Assembly: GCF_024529975.1 (NCBI RefSeq)
Contig: NZ_AP024897.1
Location: forward strand, 3,906,001-3,970,000
Source of the DNA: Vibrio quintilis
GTDB lineage: Bacteria > Pseudomonadota > Gammaproteobacteria > Enterobacterales > Vibrionaceae
DNA: 64,000 nt
Reading direction: 5' to 3'
A program made the translations under genes and the position numbers. The stretch's first letter is position 1; the number at the start of each line of letters is the position of its first letter. Under the pieces are notes generated by a model. It made no database searches. It was not told where the DNA came from and worked only from the letters and a program-made list of their open reading frames with translations. This document shows, piece after piece, positions 22,003-32,330 of the stretch.

Positions 22003-24429
22003 ATGTCTTCCCGGCAATCTATGGTCCATTCGCTACTGAAATTACCTGTTCACATTTTTGCAAGAGGAACCATTGTTCCTGCTGATCCTGTCAAAGATAA
22101 TCAAATCGACATCCATAAACCCGTGATTTATGCGTTACCCTTTCAGTCAGATATCGATTTACTGACACTAAAAAAGCATACGGAACGCCTGGGGCTGCCT
22201 GACCCATTCCAGCCGCTGTCAGTGAACGGGAAATCTTTAGTCCGTTATGTATTTATAGCCTCTCGCCCAACTGTCTTACACAATGACAATCATATACCGG
22301 GAGAGTCAATTCACCTCTTCAGTGAACTGCTTTCTCTTCATCAGCAAGATCCGGGACTCGATATTCAGGTCATACCGACAACAGTGTTATGGGGAAGAAA
22401 ACCGGGGAAAGAATCGAAACATAAAGCTTATCTGGAATCAATGAACGGTCCGCAGAAAGCAAAAGCTTTACTTTTTTCCGGCCGTGACTGTCTGGTCAGG
22501 TTCAGCCCGGTTGTTTCCCTGCGACATATGGCTGATCACCATGGGACTGATGCTGCAATTGCTCATAAACTGGCCCGTGTTGCCCGCATTCACTTTTCGA
22601 GACAAAAACTGGCGGCCTCAGGGCCATCGTTGCCTGAACGTCAGGTTTTATTCCAACAGCTGATGAAATCAGCTTCAATCCGTCATGCAATCGATGATGA
22701 AGTCAATAGTAAGCAGATTCCCAGAGAAAAAGTTCAAAAAGAAGCGCTTAAGATTCTTGATGAGATTGCTGCCGATTTTTCATATTCACTGATTAAAAAG
22801 AGTGATCGTATTCTTGGCTGGCTTTGGAACAGAATTTATCAGGGTTTAATCATTAACAATGCAGCCACTGTCAGAAAACTGGCTCAGGACGGGCATGAAA
22901 TTGTTTATGTGCCGTGTCACCGAAGCCATATGGATTATCTCCTGCTCTCTTATGTGCTTTACCATGAAGGTATGGTTCCGCCACATATCGCTGCCGGAAT
23001 TAACCTGAACTTTTTCCCTGCCGGTCCACTTTTCCGTCGTGCCGGGGCTTTCTTTATCCGGCGCAGTTTTAAAGGAAATAAACTTTATTCAACCATATTC
23101 CGAGAATATCTTGCAGACCTGTTCGCCAAAGGTTATCCGGTTGAATACTTCAGTGAAGGTGGCCGTTCCAGGACAGGAAGACTGCTTCCGGCTAAAACCG
23201 GGATGCTGGCAATGACGATTCAGGCCATGCTCAGAGGGCTGAACAGACCTGTGACCCTTGTTCCTGTCTATATTGGATATGAACATGTCATGGAAGTTTC
23301 CACCTATGCCAAAGAATTACGGGGTAAGCAAAAAGAAAAAGAAAATGCCGGGCTGGTGATAAAAACGATCCGAAAGCTCCGTAATTTTGGTAAAGGATAT
23401 GTTAACTTCGGCGAGCCGGTTTCTCTCAACCAGTTCCTGAACGACAATATCCCAGAGTGGACACAGGATATCGATAAACTCGGCAAGGTACGGCCAGGCT
23501 GGTTAAGCCCGGTGGTCAATCAGCTTGCAACTAAGATGATGACTCATATCAATGATGCGGCGGCAACAAATGCACTGACACTCTGTGCCACCGCTATCCT
23601 TGCTTCCCGCCAACGCTCATTGTCCAGAGAAAACCTGGTCAGACAAATTGAATGTTATCTGGACATCTTAAAAAATGTGCCTTACTCATCAACATTTACT
23701 GTACCGGAAGACAACGCAGAATCACTTGTACGTCATGCAGAATCTCTGAATAAGTTCATGATTGATACAGATACTCTGGGAGAGATCATCTCTCTTGACC
23801 GGAAACAATCGATATTGATGACCTACTACAGAAACAACATCATTCATCTCCTTGCATTGCCTTCTCTGATTGCGCAGATACTAATCCGTCATCAATCTGT
23901 GACAGCAACCAGCCTATGTCAGTATGTTCATATTATTTACCCTCTGATTCAGCGTGAACTATTTCTCAGCTGTAAAGAAGATGAATTAGACGACATTGTA
24001 AACCGATATATTCAGGAACTGCTTCGCCAGGATTTGATTCAATGCCAGGAAAATAAAATTTCTCTCAATCCGGCAAAAATTCAGGTATTGATGCTACTGG
24101 GAAGAACGATTTCAGAGACCTTACAACGCTATGCGATCACTGTTAATCTGATTGTTTCTCACCCGGAAATGGATAAAAGCCAGCTGGAACAAAATAGTCA
24201 GGAGATTGCACGTCGTTTAGGAAGGTTACACGGAATCAATGCGCCGGAATTTTTTGACAAAGGCGTTTTTGCTTCGTTGATGTATACCCTTAGACAGCAA
24301 CAATACCTTGATCAGGATGAGAAATGTAAAAGATTATCGGAGTTACTCTCGACCCTGTTATATCCGGAAGTCCGGCTTACGATTCAGGAGAGCATCTACC
24401 ATGTTGATGAAATCTTGAATGTCACATAA
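22003..24429 (+). CDS. plsB: Glycerol-3-phosphate 1-O-acyltransferase
   Basis: First step of phospholipid synthesis: transfers an acyl chain to sn-glycerol 3-phosphate at the inner membrane. About 808 residues, as in E. coli (807). Acyltransferase motifs are present: HRSHMDYLL (catalytic His-x4-Asp), [43 protein letters not shown] and [12 protein letters not shown]. The frame is open from 21931, but ATG at 22003 gives the family-length N terminus. Divergent from lexA and followed by a terminator shared with ubiA. Confidence 0.96.
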   Translation: MSSRQSMVHSLLKLPVHIFARGTIVPADPVKDNQIDIHKPVIYALPFQSDIDLLTLKKHTERLGLPDPFQPLSVNGKSLVRYVFIASRPTVLHNDNHIPGESIHLFSELLSLHQQDPGLDIQVIPTTVLWGRKPGKESKHKAYLESMNGPQKAKALLFSGRDCLVRFSPVVSLRHMADHHGTDAAIAHKLARVARIHFSRQKLAASGPSLPERQVLFQQLMKSASIRHAIDDEVNSKQIPREKVQKEALKILDEIAADFSYSLIKKSDRILGWLWNRIYQGLIINNAATVRKLAQDGHEIVYVPCHRSHMDYLLLSYVLYHEGMVPPHIAAGINLNFFPAGPLFRRAGAFFIRRSFKGNKLYSTIFREYLADLFAKGYPVEYFSEGGRSRTGRLLPAKTGMLAMTIQAMLRGLNRPVTLVPVYIGYEHVMEVSTYAKELRGKQKEKENAGLVIKTIRKLRNFGKGYVNFGEPVSLNQFLNDNIPEWTQDIDKLGKVRPGWLSPVVNQLATKMMTHINDAAATNALTLCATAILASRQRSLSRENLVRQIECYLDILKNVPYSSTFTVPEDNAESLVRHAESLNKFMIDTDTLGEIISLDRKQSILMTYYRNNIIHLLALPSLIAQILIRHQSVTATSLCQYVHIIYPLIQRELFLSCKEDELDDIVNRYIQELLRQDLIQCQENKISLNPAKIQVLMLLGRTISETLQRYAITVNLIVSHPEMDKSQLEQNSQEIARRLGRLHGINAPEFFDKGVFASLMYTLRQQQYLDQDEKCKRLSELLSTLLYPEVRLTIQESIYHVDEILNVT

Positions 24430-24440
24430 CAAATGCAAGC

Positions 24441-24463
24441 AGCCCGCCAGAATCCAGCGGGCT
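24441..24463. terminator. Terminator between plsB and ubiA
   Basis: AGCCCGC and its complement GCGGGCT around a nine-base loop, followed on the + strand by TTGTTTT. It lies between convergent genes. Confidence 0.75.
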
Positions 24464-24468
24464 TTGTT

Positions 24469-25323
24469 TTACCACATAGACACCAATAGCCCAACCGCAA
24501 TAATCATCCCAACATAATTATTATTCAAAAATGCCTGAAAGCACTGACGACTGTCCCGGTGTCGGATTAAATGCTGCTGGTAGACAAATAACCCGCTTGC
24601 AATCAGAATACTCCAGTAAAACGCCGCCCCTAATTGATACATAATTCCCAGGACAGTAAGCATCAGTAATGTCATTAGCTGGAGAATACCAACAATGAGT
24701 TTGTCATGTCGCCCAAATAATATCGCGGTGGATTTCACACCTATCTTTAAGTCATCCTCCCGATCTGCCATGGCATACTGAGTGTCATAAGCAATCGTCC
24801 ACAAGACATTAATGGCAAAAATAAACCAGACAATTAAAGGTAAGCTATTCGCCTGAGCAGCCCAGGCCATCGGAATTGACCAGCTGAAAGCTAATCCAAG
24901 AAATAACTGGGGAAGATGGGTATATCGCTTCATAAACGGGTAAATAAACGCAAGAAAAATACCGGCAAATGAAAGCTGAATTGTCAGCTTATTCATGGTC
25001 AATACCAGAATGAACGAAGCAATGGATAAACCGAAGAATAAGCTGACAGCTTCTTTTTCAGTCACCATACCTGACGGCAATGGACGGGAACTTGTTCTTT
25101 TTACATGGCCATCGACATGCCTGTCAGCATAATCGTTAATCACACAGCCAGCTGAACGCATCAGAAGTACACCAAGAAAAAACACGCATAAGATGCCCGG
25201 ATCCGGAAGCCCCTGAGCTGAAAGAATTAAAGCCCACAGCGTCGGCCACAATAACAAAAAAGATCCGATGGGACGATCCATACGCATCAGTTGCCAGTAT
25301 GCTCTTGCTTTCGATACTGTCAT
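24469..25323 (-). CDS. ubiA: 4-hydroxybenzoate octaprenyltransferase
   Basis: Attaches the polyprenyl tail to 4-hydroxybenzoate in ubiquinone synthesis, in the inner membrane. The 284-residue protein has many hydrophobic helices and the two Asp-rich prenyl-diphosphate sites: NDYADRHVD near residues 64-72 and [12 protein letters not shown] near 185-196. Length and order match E. coli. It follows ubiC by 10 bases, so ubiC-ubiA form an operon that supplies and uses 4-hydroxybenzoate. Confidence 0.97.
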   Translation of the reverse strand: MTVSKARAYWQLMRMDRPIGSFLLLWPTLWALILSAQGLPDPGILCVFFLGVLLMRSAGCVINDYADRHVDGHVKRTSSRPLPSGMVTEKEAVSLFFGLSIASFILVLTMNKLTIQLSFAGIFLAFIYPFMKRYTHLPQLFLGLAFSWSIPMAWAAQANSLPLIVWFIFAINVLWTIAYDTQYAMADREDDLKIGVKSTAILFGRHDKLIVGILQLMTLLMLTVLGIMYQLGAAFYWSILIASGLFVYQQHLIRHRDSRQCFQAFLNNNYVGMIIAVGLLVSMW

Positions 25324-25333
25324 GATCAGGCTC

Positions 25334-25864
25334 CTATCTATATACAGGCGAGTCAGGTAAAAACAATTCTGTGACCAAAAGAGGATAATCTCCTATCCAC
25401 AATCGTGAGCGACGCGCCCAAAATACACCCTGTACCGACGTAACACGTGCAACTTGCAATTCATCCCTTATAACATTCGACATACGAAAAACCAGCTCAC
25501 CAATTGGCTTATCTTCAAGTGTTGAAAAATCACAGGATGCACTCTGAAATGTCGCCTGTGGAATTAAAGTATGGCCAATGACCCAGGGTGATGCATCACC
25601 AGACAGCACAACCTGCCGGAGAAAACAGCGATCTGGGTTGTGTAACAATACCCGTTCATCTTTTGTCATTTGCGGATCAACCAGCCAGTCATTCCTCAAC
25701 AACGTCACTGATAGCGCCTGACAATGCTTCTTCATCAGTTCAGACAGTGAACCCTGTTCCGATAACCACTGTTTCACCCACAAGTCCGGAAAGTTGAAAC
25801 TGTTAACATCTTGCCAATTTATCTGATTAAGTACAGACAGATAAGGAGAAATTGTTAGATCCAT
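25334..25864 (-). CDS. ubiC: Chorismate pyruvate-lyase
   Basis: Cleaves chorismate to 4-hydroxybenzoate and pyruvate, the first committed step of ubiquinone synthesis. The 176-residue sequence contains the Arg-bearing segment [22 protein letters not shown] and the C-terminal [12 protein letters not shown] with the conserved Glu. It is the first gene of the ubiC-ubiA unit. Confidence 0.93.
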   Translation of the reverse strand: MDLTISPYLSVLNQINWQDVNSFNFPDLWVKQWLSEQGSLSELMKKHCQALSVTLLRNDWLVDPQMTKDERVLLHNPDRCFLRQVVLSGDASPWVIGHTLIPQATFQSASCDFSTLEDKPIGELVFRMSNVIRDELQVARVTSVQGVFWARRSRLWIGDYPLLVTELFLPDSPVYR

Positions 25865-26036
25865 ATTATATTATTATTTAATCAATACTTTTGTTGTCAT
25901 TAGTATCTTTGCTCTGGCATAGCCATGACTTCAAATACGCTGTAAAAATATCTTGTCTTACCACAAATGAGTCAAGTATTGTAACAAGACCTTAGTTGTT
26001 CGAGTATCATGAACTACAAACAGAAATGACATTATT

Positions 26037-26444
26037 ATGCTGAAACGTTACTTCACCTTAGTATTTTTTATCTTTAGCACGATTGCCGCATTCCCAAGTC
26101 ATGCCGAGGATAGTAAAGATGGTCCCAAGCTCGCATATTTTACTCTGGAACCAGATTTAACAACGAATTACTTTACGAAAGGAAAAAAACTTGGCTACAT
26201 CCAGCTACGAATTGAGATTATGGTTGCTGACAGTAAAGATCTGCCTACAGTCGAAAAACATCAACCTCTAATTCGGGATACGATTGTTGAAATCATGGGA
26301 AAACAGACCGAAGACACGATCAAATCTCTGTCCGGCCGGGAAGATTTACGGAAAAAGCTGGTTAAAAAGCTCAATGATTTATTACTCCCGGAAACAGGCA
26401 GACCTCTGATTGCTGATCTCCTGTTTACTAAATATATTTACTAA
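26037..26444 (+). CDS. FliL-like protein with a cleavable signal peptide
   Basis: A 135-residue protein resembling the flagellar basal-body protein FliL: YFTLEPDLTTNYF, LGYIQLRIEIMVAD, then LIRDTIVEIMGKQTEDTIKSLSGREDLRKKL and a C-terminal LLFTKYIY. True FliL is anchored by one transmembrane helix; here the N terminus ends in FPSHAED and looks like a Sec signal peptide, giving a periplasmic protein. The gene is not near other flagellar genes; it is divergent from ubiC and convergent with glpG. Motor-related function is inferred only from family. Confidence 0.8.
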   Translation: MLKRYFTLVFFIFSTIAAFPSHAEDSKDGPKLAYFTLEPDLTTNYFTKGKKLGYIQLRIEIMVADSKDLPTVEKHQPLIRDTIVEIMGKQTEDTIKSLSGREDLRKKLVKKLNDLLLPETGRPLIADLLFTKYIY

Positions 26445-26473
26445 CCTCAGAAAGTAATCATAGCCCGTTTTCA

Positions 26474-27304
26474 TCAATTGTGACGGGCTTCGTACAATCC
26501 CATGAGCACACCAGCCAGCAAACCAGCCAAATGTGCACTATTTGCGATAGGCATAAATGGCTGAACATAACCTATAACCAGCCAAACCAGCATAAAACCA
26601 AGCAACGGTTTATGGATGGTTAATCCGGCATCTGGTTTTTTCCAGCCCATCATCCACAAAAATCCGACTAACGCATAAATCACCCCGGACAGTCCGCCAA
26701 AATTCGCACCTTCAAACCAGAACTGAGCCAAGCCGGAAACTGCAGCCGATATTAAAAACAATCCGCCAAGCTTCAAAGAACCTAACCGTTTTTCAATGTC
26801 GCCGCCAAAAAACCACCACCACAATAAATTAAACATGATATGCATAGCTGAAAAATGGAGGAATGCATGGCTGACCCACCGCCATAACTGCCATCCTTCA
26901 GCATGAGAATCAGGAAAATGGAGTGAACTGAAAATCGTCTGCTTCAAACCGAAGTTTTGCAGCAAAAAAACCAGAATACACACTGCCATGACTGTCAGCG
27001 TAAACATCCCTGCTTTGTTTCTAATGACAACAAAAAAACCGGGGTAGCCTGTGTTATAGCGAAATGATGGCCGGTTCATATCGGTTAATTCCCAAGAAGC
27101 GGCGGAATATTTTTTATCTTCCGGATGATGAAGAAAGTATTTTAATTCTTGCTCAACTTTCTCAAACTCTTCATCATGTATCAGCCAAAGACTAAAATTT
27201 CCGTTTCCCTCACCACTCATTTTAATCTCAACGTTTTGTGATGCCATATAGTCAACAAAAGCCTGAGCCAGACGTGGATTATTCACCGTAACCAATTGAA
27301 TCAT
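26474..27304 (-). CDS. glpG: Rhomboid intramembrane serine protease
   Basis: Cleaves membrane proteins within the lipid bilayer. The 276-residue protein has an N-terminal cytoplasmic domain (about 1-90) and six transmembrane helices. Catalytic residues are Ser206 in GGLSGVIYAL and His258 in NSAHLAG; HAFLHFSAMH in an earlier helix is also conserved. It follows glpE by 16 bases, as in other gammaproteobacteria. Confidence 0.96.
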   Translation of the reverse strand: MIQLVTVNNPRLAQAFVDYMASQNVEIKMSGEGNGNFSLWLIHDEEFEKVEQELKYFLHHPEDKKYSAASWELTDMNRPSFRYNTGYPGFFVVIRNKAGMFTLTVMAVCILVFLLQNFGLKQTIFSSLHFPDSHAEGWQLWRWVSHAFLHFSAMHIMFNLLWWWFFGGDIEKRLGSLKLGGLFLISAAVSGLAQFWFEGANFGGLSGVIYALVGFLWMMGWKKPDAGLTIHKPLLGFMLVWLVIGYVQPFMPIANSAHLAGLLAGVLMGLYEARHN

Positions 27305-27320
27305 AATTTAATCTTCATAT

Positions 27321-27635
27321 TTACTCTGTGGGTAAGCCAGCTCTCTGCCAGGCTTCAAATCCCCCATCGATACTATACACATCCTCAAATCCCTGATTAA
27401 TCAAATACTGTGCAGCTCCCTGACTACTGATACCGTGATAGCACATCACTAAAAGTGGTGCGTCATAATCAAGCTGCTCTAACAAACCCACAACCGTATC
27501 ATTCGTCAAATGAAATGCACGCTTTGCATGTGCAATACCAAAAGACTGAGGATCTCTGATATCAACAAGTGTTGCTCCATTTTCCTCAATCAACCTGAAT
27601 GCTCCCTGAACATCGATATGTTGAAATTGCTCCAT
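27321..27635 (-). CDS. glpE: Thiosulfate sulfurtransferase (single-domain rhodanese)
   Basis: A 104-residue cytoplasmic rhodanese transferring sulfane sulfur from thiosulfate to cyanide or thioredoxin in vitro. The active-site loop is CYHGISS with Cys65, the same position as in E. coli GlpE. The N-terminal half has the rhodanese motif [10 protein letters not shown]. First gene of the glpE-glpG pair. Confidence 0.95.
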   Translation of the reverse strand: MEQFQHIDVQGAFRLIEENGATLVDIRDPQSFGIAHAKRAFHLTNDTVVGLLEQLDYDAPLLVMCYHGISSQGAAQYLINQGFEDVYSIDGGFEAWQRAGLPTE

Positions 27636-27744
27636 AAGTTACCAAACCTGCACTATTGATGAGCGCCTATTGTAACCTATCCAGTGTATCTCAAATACCG
27701 GTACATCATAAGGTTATCAGGTTGCGTTCAAATTCACACCATTA

Positions 27745-27759
27745 GTGGATAAGTCTGTG
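27745..27759 (+). repeat. 15-bp inverted repeat, left arm
   Basis: GTGGATAAGTCTGTG, exact complement of 27915-27929. Each arm overlaps a DnaA-box-like sequence. Confidence 0.8.
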
Positions 27760-27914
27760 GATTATGTTGATAAGGTAGTTTCTGAGTTTAGGATCCACTA
27801 TATATTGAAATGATCTTTATTTTTCTGTGTATATTTTTCTTTCTATCCCCAATAAAATAGTCCTATTCAATGCCCGTATCATCATGAACTATCACCGGTG
27901 GCAGATTATTTAAG

Positions 27915-27929
27915 CACAGACTTATCCAC
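27915..27929 (-). repeat. 15-bp inverted repeat, right arm
   Basis: CACAGACTTATCCAC on the + strand, exact complement of 27745-27759 and 155 bases away. Confidence 0.8.
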
Positions 27930-27978
27930 AGAAATCAAATCCCAAACGCCCCATATAAGATCAAGATATAAATACGCA

Positions 27979-28011
27979 TAAAAAAGCCGGGATCATGTTT
28001 TGATCCCGGCT
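27979..28011 (-). terminator. rpoH terminator
   Basis: On the minus strand AGCCGGGATCA and its exact complement surround a five-base loop and are followed by TTTTTTA. It lies just after the rpoH stop. Confidence 0.9.
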
Positions 28012-28033
28012 CTCATATCCAATTCACAGAATG

Positions 28034-28888
28034 CTACATTTCACCAACCGCATCTCGGAGTTTTTTCATTGCATTCTTTTCCAGCTGACGGATTCTTTCC
28101 GCTGATACACCATATTTATCAGCCAAATCCTGCAATGTTTCTTTCGTATCATTCAACCATCTGGATCGAACGATATACTGACTACGATCGTCAAGACAAG
28201 ACAAAGCTAAAGACAAACGACGATTTGTATGCTGTTCCCAATTTGATGCTTCAACATTTTCTGCGACATCTGAACTTTTATCTTCCAGGAACAAAACCGG
28301 CGCTGAAGACGCACCAGACTCATCATCATCCACAGTCAAATCAAATGTTGCATCCTGAGCGGCAAGTCGTGATTCCATCTCACGGACTTCAGCGGGTTCA
28401 ACACCCAACTCTTTTGCAACAGTTTCAACTTCACCATTATTAAACCAGCCCAGACGTTTTTTAGATTTTCTTAGATTAAAAAACAACTTACGCTGTGCTT
28501 TTGTCGTCGCAATTTTAACAATACGCCAGTTACGCAGAACGTATTCGTGTATTTCAGCCTTAATCCAGTGAACAGCAAAAGAAACCAACCGGACTCCAAC
28601 TTCAGGATTAAAGCGCTTAACCGCTTTCATCAGGCCAATATTACCCTCCTGAACCAGATCCGCCATTGGTAAACCGTAACCAGAGTAACCACGGGCAATA
28701 TGCACGACAAAGCGCAGGTGCGATAAAATCAAGCCTTTCGCAGCATCTATCTCACCGTTGTAATGTAATCGCTCTGCAAGCTCACGCTCCTTTTCGGCAG
28801 TTAACATCGGATAACCATTTACGGTCCGAATATAACTGTCCAGGCTATCTTGTGATACCAGAGCCATTGGGTACGTTTGGTTTGCCAT
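28034..28888 (-). CDS. rpoH: RNA polymerase sigma-32 (heat shock)
   Basis: Directs RNA polymerase to heat-shock promoters. The 284-residue protein contains sigma region 2 ([29 protein letters not shown]), the RpoH box [17 protein letters not shown] that distinguishes sigma-32, and region 4 ([21 protein letters not shown]). GAGGAA precedes the ATG. It lies downstream of ftsY-ftsE-ftsX, as in E. coli. In E. coli the leader mRNA also acts as a thermosensor; that is not judged here. Confidence 0.98.
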   Translation of the reverse strand: MANQTYPMALVSQDSLDSYIRTVNGYPMLTAEKERELAERLHYNGEIDAAKGLILSHLRFVVHIARGYSGYGLPMADLVQEGNIGLMKAVKRFNPEVGVRLVSFAVHWIKAEIHEYVLRNWRIVKIATTKAQRKLFFNLRKSKKRLGWFNNGEVETVAKELGVEPAEVREMESRLAAQDATFDLTVDDDESGASSAPVLFLEDKSSDVAENVEASNWEQHTNRRLSLALSCLDDRSQYIVRSRWLNDTKETLQDLADKYGVSAERIRQLEKNAMKKLRDAVGEM

Positions 28889-28964
28889 TCAATTCCTCAC
28901 CAAGTTAAGACTTAGACTTTACGTTATTAGCCCGGATCTTACTCCGGATCAAATGTAACCGATA

Positions 28965-28993
28965 CAAATATACAATTTCATATACAATGTCAA
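28965..28993 (-). promoter_or_regulatory. Candidate sigma-70 promoter for rpoH
   Basis: Minus strand -35 TTGACA (28988-28993), 17-base spacer and -10-like TATTTG (28965-28970), about 77 bases before the rpoH ATG. The alternative -10 TATATT has a shorter spacer. Confidence 0.45.
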
Positions 28994-29060
28994 GCAACTA
29001 TCTGTATCAATTTTATTTCTTCAGTACGACGACTTCTTCATTAGCTAAGACAAATATAGC

Positions 29061-30029
29061 TTATACTGGTTCAATTTCTTTTAAATGACGTAAAGCGGAT
29101 AATTTTGCGGCAATACTGCCAATCAGCACGCCAATCATTAATAACAATAACGACTCATCCCATTCCAGGCCAATTAAACGAAACTGGCTGTCATACAGGC
29201 GGGCCAGATCATTTACAGCACCATCTAAAAGCACGGTTAATAAAGCAGTAAAAAGCCAGGCAACCAGAGCACCTAAGAGACCAAACCACATACCAGAGTA
29301 CAAATACGGACGCAAAATATACGTATCAGTTGCACCGATAAGCTTCATGGTCTTTATTTCTTCTTTATTTTCCAGCACATTAAATCGCAGTGTGTTGCCA
29401 ACAATGAGAAAGACAGCAGCCAGCATCAACAGTGATAAACTCACCACTACAACAGCAGCCAGATTTTTTATCGCTTCAAAACGGGTCAGCCAGTCTTCAT
29501 CCATCCGCACATCAGTGACATTACGCTCGCTTTGCAATTCTTCAGCAAACCGCTTGATTTGCCCACGGGTACTTACAGCGGGTGTGATGACCAGTACACC
29601 AGGTAAAGCATAATCATCCAACAGACTAATTGCCTGTTCAAACCCTGCATAGCGACTCAGTTCAGCTAAGCCTTGCTGGGATGAGATATAATCAACGCTT
29701 CTGACATCCGCCCGCTCCTCAAGCGCATCTTTCAAAACCATGATTCTGGCTTCAGAGGTTCCTTCCTGCAGATAAACACTAATCTGGGCAGGTGATGACA
29801 CATGACCGGCAACATAAGCAATATTCTTACTAAGCAGATACAAGCAAGCCGGCATTGCTAAAGCCATGGAGATAACAGCCAGAGTCAGCAGGCTACCAAC
29901 AGGTCTTGACCACAGCGCTAAAAATGACGCTTTTGCCTGTTTGAAATGAATGAAAAAAAATCCATCTTTTGGCGGACGTTTCTGACTGTCCCGGACTTTT
30001 TTCGCTGTTCTTTTATTCTTTGGCGCCAT
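29061..30029 (-). CDS. ftsX: Cell division protein FtsX
   Basis: A membrane partner of FtsE; the pair controls septal peptidoglycan hydrolases through EnvC. The 322-residue sequence has a basic cytoplasmic N terminus, a first transmembrane helix (LLTLAVISMALAMPACLYLL), a periplasmic domain (about 75-200) and three further helices in the C-terminal FtsX/permease domain (GATDTYILRPYLYSG). It overlaps the end of ftsE by 17 bases. Confidence 0.95.
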   Translation of the reverse strand: MAPKNKRTAKKVRDSQKRPPKDGFFFIHFKQAKASFLALWSRPVGSLLTLAVISMALAMPACLYLLSKNIAYVAGHVSSPAQISVYLQEGTSEARIMVLKDALEERADVRSVDYISSQQGLAELSRYAGFEQAISLLDDYALPGVLVITPAVSTRGQIKRFAEELQSERNVTDVRMDEDWLTRFEAIKNLAAVVVVSLSLLMLAAVFLIVGNTLRFNVLENKEEIKTMKLIGATDTYILRPYLYSGMWFGLLGALVAWLFTALLTVLLDGAVNDLARLYDSQFRLIGLEWDESLLLLMIGVLIGSIAAKLSALRHLKEIEPV

Positions 30030-30693
30030 AGTCCTCTACCTCACTCAAAAAACCCTGGTTCAGTTCCAGATGCCGGTATTGGGGGCGGGAGTTAACCAGA
30101 TGAATATCATGCGTAGCAAACAAAATCGTCACGCCAGCCCGGTTGAACTCCTCAAACAAACGCACAATTCGATGCGACAAATCCGGATCAAGATTTCCTG
30201 TTGGCTCATCAGCCAAAAGTAAAGTCGGACGATTAACAACGGCTCTCGCAATTCCGACACGCTGTTGTTCTCCACCAGACAGCTGACTCGGTAAACAACG
30301 GACCTTATCAAGCAAACCGGTTTTATCCAGCGCGGCTGAAACCCGCCGTTTAATCTCATTCTCAGAAACAGATTCAATCCTCATAGGAAGCGCAACATTG
30401 TCAAACACAGTGCGATCCATCAACAATCGGTGATCCTGAAAAACAAAGCCGATATTTCTGCGCAAAAACGGAATATCCCGGTTCGGAATCCGGGTTATAT
30501 CGTGGCCATTAAAATGAATCCGGCCATCGGTCGGGCGTTCAATTGCACAAATGAGTTTTAATAATGTACTTTTTCCGGCACCTGAGTGCCCGCCAACAAA
30601 AACCATCTCACCCCTGGGAAGGTAAAAATCAACCTTTTGCAAGGCTTGTCTTCCACCCCGGTAAGCTTTACTCACTTGTTGAAATCTGATCAC
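30013..30693 (-). CDS. ftsE: Cell division ATP-binding protein FtsE
   Basis: A 226-residue ABC ATPase that works with FtsX at the division septum. Walker A is GGHSGAGKSTLLKL, Q-loop FVFQDHRLL, signature LSGGEQQRVGIARA, Walker B LLLADEPTGNLDP and H-loop FATHD. The start codon is GTG at 30693 with GAGGGAGA upstream. It lies between ftsY and ftsX on the same strand. Confidence 0.97.
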   Translation of the reverse strand: MIRFQQVSKAYRGGRQALQKVDFYLPRGEMVFVGGHSGAGKSTLLKLICAIERPTDGRIHFNGHDITRIPNRDIPFLRRNIGFVFQDHRLLMDRTVFDNVALPMRIESVSENEIKRRVSAALDKTGLLDKVRCLPSQLSGGEQQRVGIARAVVNRPTLLLADEPTGNLDPDLSHRIVRLFEEFNRAGVTILFATHDIHLVNSRPQYRHLELNQGFLSEVEDYGAKE

Positions 30694-30761
30694 ACCATAT
30701 TCTCCCTCAGAACAGAATAATGGTTGTTACAAACAATCGACTATTGCAGCAAACAATCAAG

Positions 30762-32006
30762 TTACTCATCCCTGCTGAACAGCGCTTCAATAAACTCTTG
30801 AGTCTGAAATGGGCGCAAATCCTCAATCCCTTCACCAACACCAATAAAACGAATCGGAATCTGGAATTGATCAGCAATGGCAAAAATAACCCCGCCTTTC
30901 GCGGTACCATCAAGCTTAGTCAGTGTAATCCCGGTCACCGGAGCAACTTCACTAAACAATTTTGCCTGACTCATTGCATTTTGTCCGGTGCCTGCATCCA
31001 GTGTTAACATAATCTCATGAGGTGCCGTATCATCCAGTTTCTTCATTACACGAACGATCTTTCTCAACTCTTCCATCAGATTACTTTTGTTCTGTAAACG
31101 ACCGGCAGTATCTGCAATCACTACATCGGCACCACGTGCTTTTGCCGCTTCAATTGCATCAAAAATCACAGAAGCGCTATCTGCTCCTGTATGCTGGGCA
31201 ACGACCGGTACATTATTACGCTGTCCCCAGACCTGAAGTTGCTCTACAGCTGCAGCACGGAAAGTATCCCCGGCAGCAAGCATTACTTTTTTACCTTCCG
31301 CCTGATACTGTCTGGCCAGTTTCCCAATGGTGGTTGTTTTACCAACACCATTCACACCAACCATCAGAATGACATAAGGCGTTTTGGTTTCATCGATCAC
31401 TAATGGCTGCTCAACCTGAGACAAAATTTCCGCCATCTCATCTTTTAGCATAGCGTATAACGCTTCACCATCTTTTAGTTGATGACGTGTCGCTTTCTCA
31501 GTCAGGTTTTTGATAATCTTAACAGTTGTTTCCATTCCAACATCAGCAATTAACAACTGTTCTTCAAGCTCTTCAAACAGATCTTCATCGATCTTCTTAC
31601 CTTTGAATAAGCCAAAAAATCCGGCACCAATATTTGCTTTCGTCCGGCTCAGGCCTCGTTTCAACCGAACAAAAAAACTTTCAGTCGGCTTAATTTGTTC
31701 CTGAACGATTTGTTCCTGAACGATTTGCTCCTGAATGACTGGCTTTTCATCAGCAGGTTCTTCATCCTTTTCATCTTCTTCAGACAAAACATCAGACTCT
31801 GCTTTCGTTAAAGCAGTTTCTGCTTCACAGACATCACGATCTGCAACAACAACTGTTTTATCACCGGAATCAGCACCTTCCGACTCTTCCACTTCAATCG
31901 TTTCAGCTGTTTCCTGCGCTTGTGACTCATTTGATTTTTCATGTTCAGATGGCTCATCACCAAAGCCAAGCCATGATAACAAACCACGTTTTTTCTTTTC
32001 TGTCAT
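30762..32006 (-). CDS. ftsY: Signal recognition particle receptor FtsY
   Basis: A GTPase receptor docking SRP-ribosome complexes at the inner membrane. The first 110 residues form the acidic A domain, rich in Glu, including three near-identical IVQEQ units encoded by 15-bp tandem repeats. The N domain follows (SFFVRLKRGLSRTKANIGAGFFGLF), then the G domain with GVNGVGKTTTIGKLA, DTAGRLQNKSNLMEEL and TKLDGTAKGG. It heads the ftsY-ftsE-ftsX-rpoH series and is divergent from rsmD. Confidence 0.97.
   Translation of the reverse strand: MTEKKKRGLLSWLGFGDEPSEHEKSNESQAQETAETIEVEESEGADSGDKTVVVADRDVCEAETALTKAESDVLSEEDEKDEEPADEKPVIQEQIVQEQIVQEQIKPTESFFVRLKRGLSRTKANIGAGFFGLFKGKKIDEDLFEELEEQLLIADVGMETTVKIIKNLTEKATRHQLKDGEALYAMLKDEMAEILSQVEQPLVIDETKTPYVILMVGVNGVGKTTTIGKLARQYQAEGKKVMLAAGDTFRAAAVEQLQVWGQRNNVPVVAQHTGADSASVIFDAIEAAKARGADVVIADTAGRLQNKSNLMEELRKIVRVMKKLDDTAPHEIMLTLDAGTGQNAMSQAKLFSEVAPVTGITLTKLDGTAKGGVIFAIADQFQIPIRFIGVGEGIEDLRPFQTQEFIEALFSRDE
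31695..31739 (-). repeat. 15-bp tandem repeat in the ftsY acidic domain
   Basis: Two identical units TTGTTCCTGAACGAT (+ strand, 31695-31709 and 31710-31724) and a third with two mismatches (31725-31739). They keep the frame and encode a repeating IVQEQ motif, so copy number can change without breaking the gene. Confidence 0.85.
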
Positions 32007-32330
32007 CTGGGAATATCCTGGATTTATATAATTAAAAACTTACAATTTCTCTGCCTGTTTATCTCTTCAAAGCCAGGTCATTCAATCATGACGCGACTTC
32101 TCCAGCCATCAAATCTGACAGAAGGCCTGAAAAAGGATGAACAAAGCAGTGAAAATTTACAATTCAACCTGTAAAATTTCCCGCAATATGTTCCTTCAAC
32201 ACAGAACACCACAAGCAGACTGATATAACCACATGATTTAACTGCTTGTTTTACATTATCTATACTTAAATCTCTACCTGACACTTTCATCAGATGAGTC
32301 ATATTAACATTTTTTTTCGGTCAAAAAATC
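32007..32330. other. Divergent promoter region between ftsY and rsmD
   Basis: 324 bases without a supported gene. It should hold promoters for both divergent genes. Short open frames on the minus strand (such as 32078-32302) have no recognisable protein features. Confidence 0.5.

Larger units (their letters stand above)
27636..27984. other. Intergenic region between rpoH terminator and glpE, with DnaA-like boxes
   Basis: About 350 bases without a gene. It holds AGTGGATAA (27744-27752), TGTGGATTA (27756-27764) and a perfect DnaA box TTATCCACA (27922-27930), plus a 15-bp perfect inverted repeat and an AT-rich core between them. It also contains the presumed glpE promoter. Confidence 0.5.

Noticed and set aside
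28000..28443. A 147-codon frame opposite rpoH
   Set aside because: It is antisense to rpoH, which is unmistakable, and carries no domain.
31022..31403. Open frames antisense to ftsY
   Set aside because: They overlap the conserved GTPase coding sequence and show no protein features.
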